NCBI GenBank assembly: GCA_050250575.1
Contig: JBFWOJ010000002.1
Coordinates: 1-64,000, forward strand
Direction of reading: 5' to 3'
DNA: 64,000 bases
Source of the DNA: SHVO01 sp050250575
GTDB lineage: Bacteria; Pseudomonadota; Alphaproteobacteria; Rhodospirillales; Rhodospirillaceae
Positions 59,410-64,000 of this stretch are shown piece by piece (position 1 is the first letter of the stretch; every line of letters begins with the position of its first letter). Position numbers and translations under genes: made by a program. A model generated the notes under the pieces. That model searched no databases and was not told the DNA's origin. It saw only the letters and a program-made list of their open reading frames with translations.

Positions 59410-61421
59410 ACAAACAGATCGGTCCAGCTGCGAAGGTACCGGCCTCCGATCTGCAATGGCGCGGACAGGCGTCCAGAGCCGACGCGCAACCACTGATCGC
59501 TCTGAAAGACATCACCAAGACCTACAACAACGGCGAGCTGTCGGTGCAGGTCCTGCACGGCGTCTCGCTCGATATCTATCCCGGCGAGTTCGTCGCCATC
59601 ATGGGCGCGTCCGGCTCCGGCAAGACGACGCTGATGAACCTGCTGGGGTGCCTCGATCGGCCGACCTCGGGGTCCTACAAATTTTCCGGCGAGGAAGTCT
59701 CGCAGCTCGGCGCCGATCAGCGCGCGCTGCTCCGGCGCAGCGCCTTCGGCTTCATCTTCCAGCAATACAATCTTCTCGCGACGGCCACGGCGGTCGAGAA
59801 CGTCGAGGTCCCGGCAATCTATGCCGGGCTTTCGCACCGCGACCGGGTCGCGCGCGCCGAACAACTTTTGACGAAGCTCGGGCTTGGCGACCGGATGGAT
59901 CACAAGCCCAACCAGCTTTCCGGCGGTCAGCAGCAGCGTGTGTCGGTGGCGCGCGCACTGATGAACGGCGGCGCGGTGATCCTCGCCGACGAGCCGACCG
60001 GCGCGCTCGACAGCAGGAGCGGCGCCGACGTGATGCAAATCCTGAAGGATCTGAACGCGGCCGGGCATACGGTGCTGATCATCACCCACGACGCCGAGGT
60101 CGCCCGTCAGGCGAAACGCGTCATCGAGATCAAGGACGGACTGATCACCGCCGATTCGGGCGCGGTGCCGCCCGCCTCCACGTCACCGATCGAGCCGCAA
60201 GGCCTCAATCCGGTGTCGTCTTTCGCAACAGCCTCCGATCTCGCCGAAGCGGGCAAGATGGCGGTGCGCTCGCTGCGCGCCAACTGGCTGCGCACCATGC
60301 TGACCCTGCTCGGCATCATCATCGGCGTCGCCTCCGTGGTTGCCCTGCTCGCCATCGGCAACGGCGCCAAGCAGCAAGTGCTGAACAGTATCTCGGCGAT
60401 GGGCACCGATCTGCTTCTCATCCGCCCCGGCGCCCCGAACCAGCGCTACTCCGGCGACCGCGCTTCACTAATTCCGGCCGACGCGGAAGCCATCGCGGGA
60501 TTGCCCAACGTCGACGAGGCGGTGTCCGAATATCCCGACAGCACCACGGTGCGTTTCGCGAAGAACGACACGCGCACGACGTTGAATGGAACGACCGCCA
60601 ACTACACCGCGGCGCGCGACTGGAAGGTGACGAAAGGCCATTTCTTCACTGAAACGGACGTCAATGAGTACGCGCCCGTGGTGGTGCTGGGTGAAACGGT
60701 GGTGAAGGCGCTGTTCACGGAGGGCGAAGAGCCGCTCGGGCAATACATCCTTATCGGCAACAATCCGTTCCAGGTCATCGGCGTGATGGCGGCCAAAGGG
60801 GCCAACAACTTCGGCCAGGACATGGACGATATGGCTTTCGTCCCCATCACCACGAGCGCGCAGCGCCTGTTCGGCGCGCGTCATGCACGCTCGATCACCG
60901 TTGCCGTGCAGGACGTGGACAAGATCGACGCGACCCAGGAGGCCGTGCGCCAGCTTCTGATCGCTCGCCACAAGCGCGAAGACTTCCAGATCCGCAACAT
61001 GGTCTCGGTCCTCGAGACCGCGACGGAAACCTCCAACACGTTGACGATCCTCCTCGGTTCCATCGCCGCCATCTCGCTTTTGGTCGGCGGCATTGGGGTC
61101 ATGAACATCATGCTGGTGAGCGTGACCGAGCGCACGCGCGAAATCGGCATCCGTATGGCGACGGGCGCACGCAAGCTGAACATCCTTCTGCAGTTCAATA
61201 CCGAGGCGCTGGTGGTCTGTTCCATTGGCGGCGTGATCGGCATCGGCATCGGGTTCCTGACCGCCTTCATCTTCTCGCAATTCGACAAGCCGGTGGAATA
61301 TTCGATCGGCCCCGTCGTGCTCGCGTTCTCCTGCGCGTTCCTGACGGGCCTTCTGTTCGGCTACCTGCCGGCGCGCAAGGCCGCAAGCCTCGACCCCGTC
61401 GTCGCCCTCGGAGCGGAGTAA
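59406..61421 (+). CDS. macB: MacB-like ABC exporter (ATPase fused to permease)
   Basis: 671 residues. The N-terminal ATPase has Walker A GASGSGKTT, the signature NQLSGGQQQRVSVAR and Walker B VILADEPTGALD. It is followed by TM1 (about 290-310, MLTLLGIIIGVASVVALLAI), a large periplasmic MacB core, and three TM helices at the C-terminus with the motif NIMLVSVTERTREIGIRMATG. MacB uses ATP to power export of macrolides, peptides or other periplasmic substrates through MacA and a TolC-type channel. It is flanked by both partners in one operon. Confidence 0.96.
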   Translation: MNKQIGPAAKVPASDLQWRGQASRADAQPLIALKDITKTYNNGELSVQVLHGVSLDIYPGEFVAIMGASGSGKTTLMNLLGCLDRPTSGSYKFSGEEVSQLGADQRALLRRSAFGFIFQQYNLLATATAVENVEVPAIYAGLSHRDRVARAEQLLTKLGLGDRMDHKPNQLSGGQQQRVSVARALMNGGAVILADEPTGALDSRSGADVMQILKDLNAAGHTVLIITHDAEVARQAKRVIEIKDGLITADSGAVPPASTSPIEPQGLNPVSSFATASDLAEAGKMAVRSLRANWLRTMLTLLGIIIGVASVVALLAIGNGAKQQVLNSISAMGTDLLLIRPGAPNQRYSGDRASLIPADAEAIAGLPNVDEAVSEYPDSTTVRFAKNDTRTTLNGTTANYTAARDWKVTKGHFFTETDVNEYAPVVVLGETVVKALFTEGEEPLGQYILIGNNPFQVIGVMAAKGANNFGQDMDDMAFVPITTSAQRLFGARHARSITVAVQDVDKIDATQEAVRQLLIARHKREDFQIRNMVSVLETATETSNTLTILLGSIAAISLLVGGIGVMNIMLVSVTERTREIGIRMATGARKLNILLQFNTEALVVCSIGGVIGIGIGFLTAFIFSQFDKPVEYSIGPVVLAFSCAFLTGLLFGYLPARKAASLDPVVALGAE

Positions 61422-61427
61422 CCTCCT

Positions 61428-62891
61428 GTGACGCCTTTCAAACGCGCGGCTTGCGCCGCTTCTCTCGTCGCGATCGCACTCGGCGCGTGCGCCGGTTATC
61501 CACCGGCGCGGGTGGAGGTCCCGAGCGCGTTCGATGCCTCCGCCGCGTTCGAGGCGGACGCGCCCACGGCGCCGATGCCCGACAAGGAGTGGTGGACAGG
61601 GTTTGAAAACGAAGAACTCTCGAAGTTCGTCGCCGAAGCGCGCGCCAACAACCACGATCTCAAGGCGACCGTGGCGCGCATCGTGCAGGCCGAGGCGCAA
61701 GCCAATGCCGCGCAAGCCGTGCTGTTCCCCTCGGTCGATGCAGGCTTCTCCGCAAGCCGCAGCGAGCGTCAGGGCCAAGCACTCAATAACGAAGGCGAAG
61801 TCATCGGCACCACGCGCACCACCACCGGCTATAACGCGAACTTACGCGCCTCTTACCAGCTCGACATCTTCGGCCAACAGCGCAATAGCGCCGCCGCGGC
61901 GGGTCAGCGGTTCGAGAGCAGCCTGTACAATGGCGTGACCGTGGAGATCACCCTGATCTCCAATGTCATCACGACATATCTTCAGGTGCTGTCGGCACGC
62001 GAACGCCTCGAGCTCGCCGAGCGCCGCCTCAAGAATGCCGAAACCATCCTCGAGCTTCTTGAGACCCAGCGCCGCGTCGGGAGTATCTCGGACCTCGAGC
62101 TTGCGCAGCAGCGCAGCGCCATCGCCAGCCAGCGCGCGAGTATCCCGGCGCTGCGGCTGTCGGAGCGCCAGTCGCTCAACGCCCTTGCGGTCTTATTGGG
62201 CCGCCCACCCGAGGGATTTGCCGTCGACGGTCGCTCGCTGTCCGATGTGCGGCTGCCCGAAGTCGGCGCCGGCATTCCGTCGGACCTTCTCGTACGGCGC
62301 CCCGACCTTCGCGTGGCCGAAGCCAACTTGAAGGCGGCGAATTTCGACGTTGCGACGGCGAAGGCCGCGCGCCTGCCTAGTTTTTCTCTTACCGCGCAGG
62401 GCGGCTCGTCCTCCAACCTGATCTCGGAAATCCTGAATCCGGGAACCTTCTTCTGGTCGTTGGGCGGCTCGGCGGCACAAAGCATCTTTGCCGGCGGCCG
62501 GCTGCTCAATCAGGAACGCGGGGCGAAAGCGAATTATCGCGCCGTCGTGGAGACGTATCGGCAGACCGTGTTGAACGCGCTGCGCGACACCGAAAACGCA
62601 CTGACGGCCGTCGGTGAAAACGGACGCCAGTACGCGCTCGCCCGGGAAGCTTATGAGCAGGCCGAATACGCTTATAAGTTGGCCGATCTGCGCTATCGCG
62701 CCGGCGCCGAGCCGTTCCAGACCATGCTGACCGCGCAGAACAGCGTTTTTCAAACGCAAGAGTCGCTTGTGCAAACCGGCCTTACGCGATTCACAGCGGT
62801 GATCGGCTTGACTCAGGCGCTCGGCGGCGGTTGGGATGGCATAACACCCGAGCCGCCGCCGTTCGCGCTGCTGTCGGCGCCATTGGAGTAG
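61428..62891 (+). CDS. TolC/NodT-family outer-membrane efflux lipoprotein
   Basis: 487 residues from a GTG start at 61428, six bases after macB. The lipoprotein signal ends in ALGAC, a lipobox, so the mature channel is lipid-anchored as in OprM/NodT. The duplicated OEP domain is visible (EWWTGFENEELSKFVAEA; EVGAGIPSDLLVRRPDLRVA; LADLRYRAGAEPFQTMLTAQ). It forms the outer-membrane duct for the MacA-MacB pump. The gene is followed five bases later by msrA. Confidence 0.94.
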   Translation: MTPFKRAACAASLVAIALGACAGYPPARVEVPSAFDASAAFEADAPTAPMPDKEWWTGFENEELSKFVAEARANNHDLKATVARIVQAEAQANAAQAVLFPSVDAGFSASRSERQGQALNNEGEVIGTTRTTTGYNANLRASYQLDIFGQQRNSAAAAGQRFESSLYNGVTVEITLISNVITTYLQVLSARERLELAERRLKNAETILELLETQRRVGSISDLELAQQRSAIASQRASIPALRLSERQSLNALAVLLGRPPEGFAVDGRSLSDVRLPEVGAGIPSDLLVRRPDLRVAEANLKAANFDVATAKAARLPSFSLTAQGGSSSNLISEILNPGTFFWSLGGSAAQSIFAGGRLLNQERGAKANYRAVVETYRQTVLNALRDTENALTAVGENGRQYALAREAYEQAEYAYKLADLRYRAGAEPFQTMLTAQNSVFQTQESLVQTGLTRFTAVIGLTQALGGGWDGITPEPPPFALLSAPLE

Positions 62892-62896
62892 AGATC

Positions 62897-63535
62897 ATGG
62901 TAGTTTCGAAGACCGCTATGCCGTCCGCTCAGGAAGCTTTGCCTGGACGCAGCGAACCGATCCCGGTTCCCGAATTGCACTATGTGAACAACAACAAGAT
63001 GAAGGCCCCGTTTCCGGAAGGCCTGGAAACGGCGATGTTTGCGCTGGGCTGCTTCTGGGGCGCGGAGCGATTGTTCTGGAAGATGCCGGGCGTCTATTCG
63101 ACCCAAGTCGGCTATGCGGCGGGAACCACCGTGAACCCGACCTATCGGGAGGTGTGTTCAGGTCTCACGGGCCATGCTGAAGTCGTGCGCGTGATCTTCG
63201 ATCCCAAGAAGATTTCGTACGGACAGTTGCTGAAAGCGTTTTGGGAGAATCACGACCCGACGCAAGGCATGCGCCAAGGCAACGACATCGGCACGCAATA
63301 CCGCTCGGGCATCTATGTTTATACCCCCGCGCAGCGCAAGCTGGCCGAAGCTTCGAAGGCAGCTTACCAGAGCGCTCTTGGGGCGCGGAATGCCGGAACG
63401 ATCACGACGGAAATCCTCGACGCGCCGACGTTCTATTACGCCGAGGACTACCACCAGCAATACCTGGAGAAGAATCCCGGCGGCTATTGCGGCATCGGCG
63501 GCAAGGGCATCAGCTGCCCCGGGTTCGCCGCTTAG
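62897..63535 (+). CDS. msrA: Peptide-methionine (S)-S-oxide reductase MsrA
   Basis: 212 residues from the ATG at 62897. The catalytic Cys is in FALGCFWGAERLFW. Other family marks are VGYAAGTTVNPTYREVCSGL, TGHAEVV, ENHDPTQGMRQGNDIGTQYR and the resolving-Cys tail GGYCGIGGKGISCPG. It repairs S-sulfoxides of methionine. The 40-residue N-terminal stretch before the core has no signal peptide. It probably reads through from the efflux operon. Its stop overlaps the convergent BNR gene by four bases. Confidence 0.97.
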   Translation: MVVSKTAMPSAQEALPGRSEPIPVPELHYVNNNKMKAPFPEGLETAMFALGCFWGAERLFWKMPGVYSTQVGYAAGTTVNPTYREVCSGLTGHAEVVRVIFDPKKISYGQLLKAFWENHDPTQGMRQGNDIGTQYRSGIYVYTPAQRKLAEASKAAYQSALGARNAGTITTEILDAPTFYYAEDYHQQYLEKNPGGYCGIGGKGISCPGFAA

Positions 63536-63999
63536 GCGAATCTGACCGCGTAGATCGGCGCGAGATGCGCGTTGATCAGCGTCCAGTCGTCGCCGCCATT
63601 GCCGCTGGTCCAGAGTCCGCCGGTGGTCGAACCTATGGCGAGATGCTCGCCGGTTTCGTCGACGGCAAGGCCGTGGCGATAGACGAGGTCGAAACACTGG
63701 CCCTGCGGCAGGCCGCGGCGGAGGGTCTCGAAGGTCTTGCCGCCGTCGCGCGTTCTATTGACCACCATATTGCCGTCGACCGGATAGCGATGCTCGTCCT
63801 TCTTGGCCGGTACGAACCAGGCAGTGTTGCCGTCCTTGGGATGGACGGCGACCGGAAAACCGAAATGCGAAATCGGCGCGGTCGTAATCTCATCCCAGCT
63901 TTGAAGATCGTTCTTGCAGACGAAAATGCCATTGTGGTGCTGCACCCACCACATGTGCGGATGCGACGGCGACTGCGCCATCATGTGCACGTCTTGGAT
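63532..63999 (-). CDS. BNR/sialidase-type beta-propeller protein (5' part beyond window)
   Basis: The frame is open to the right edge, so only the C-terminal 155 residues are present. Asp-box-like motifs of the BNR propeller are seen: TRDGGKTFETL and SGNGGDDWTLI. The segments HNGIFVCKND, HPKDGNTAWFV and LAIGSTTGGLW fit the bladed repeats of the VPS10/exo-sialidase-like glycosidase superfamily (COG4447-like). No catalytic role can be assigned. The stop overlaps the end of msrA. Confidence 0.75.
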   Translation of the reverse strand: MQDVHMMAQSPSHPHMWWVQHHNGIFVCKNDLQSWDEITTAPISHFGFPVAVHPKDGNTAWFVPAKKDEHRYPVDGNMVVNRTRDGGKTFETLRRGLPQGQCFDLVYRHGLAVDETGEHLAIGSTTGGLWTSGNGGDDWTLINAHLAPIYAVRFA

Positions 64000-64000
64000 G

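Noticed and set aside
57901..59493. Minus-strand open frame of about 530 codons opposite macA
   Set aside because: The macA reading is unmistakable and coupled to macB; the antisense frame lacks motifs.

Overview
This is a GC-rich, densely coding chromosomal window that looks alphaproteobacterial. The main clue is the conserved block ppx/gppA-like, rlmE, guaB, rsmB, guaA. An HWE-type histidine kinase paired with a stand-alone receiver, a NodT-type outer-membrane factor, and many secreted amidases/hydrolases and TonB-dependent receptors fit the same picture. The window does not settle the genus. I see no prophage, transposase, CRISPR array, rRNA operon or replication origin.

Layout. 1-0.9 kb: two tandem GNAT acetyltransferases, the first cut by the window edge. 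1.1-3.5 kb: a secreted amidase, a decayed ABM-type monooxygenase and a small cluster of tandem and inverted repeats. 3.5-7.7 kb: receiver plus HWE kinase, an ABC-F protein and a small unknown protein. 7.7-14.4 kb: purine/rRNA-modification block and tRNA-Gln(CUG). 14.6-26 kb: scavenging region with a CocE-like hydrolase, two tandem paralogous TonB receptors, a sorbosone-dehydrogenase-like protein and a third, large TonB receptor. 26-32 kb: a secreted methyltransferase, then a duplicated two-gene cassette (envelope lipoprotein plus membrane protein with a degenerate histidine-kinase ATPase domain) on both sides of a Sel1-repeat protein. 32-37 kb: sugar-acid-type genes (ACS-family MFS, IlvD/Edd dehydratase, SDR, orphan binding protein). 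37-41.7 kb: second secreted methyltransferase, large amidase with a Cys-rich insert, Bcr/CflA-type MFS. 41.7-47.5 kb: tamB and tamA.

47.6-58 kb holds the most unusual locus. It has eleven tightly packed genes: a BchC-like dehydrogenase, a PTPS/QueD-like protein lacking key residues, a GT4 glycosyltransferase, a methyltransferase, cytochrome b561, a RibD-type reductase, a GTP-cyclohydrolase-II-like protein with a degenerate N-terminal domain, an S41 protease, a creatininase-family protein, a sulfatase-like membrane protein and a CDP-alcohol phosphatidyltransferase. Together they suggest an uncharacterised GTP-derived (pterin/ribitylaminopyrimidine-like) pathway with glycosyl, methyl and phosphodiester tailoring. 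This is inference.

58-62.9 kb: MacA/MacB/TolC-type tripartite exporter. 62.9-64 kb: msrA and the 3' part of a BNR-type beta-propeller gene running off the right edge.
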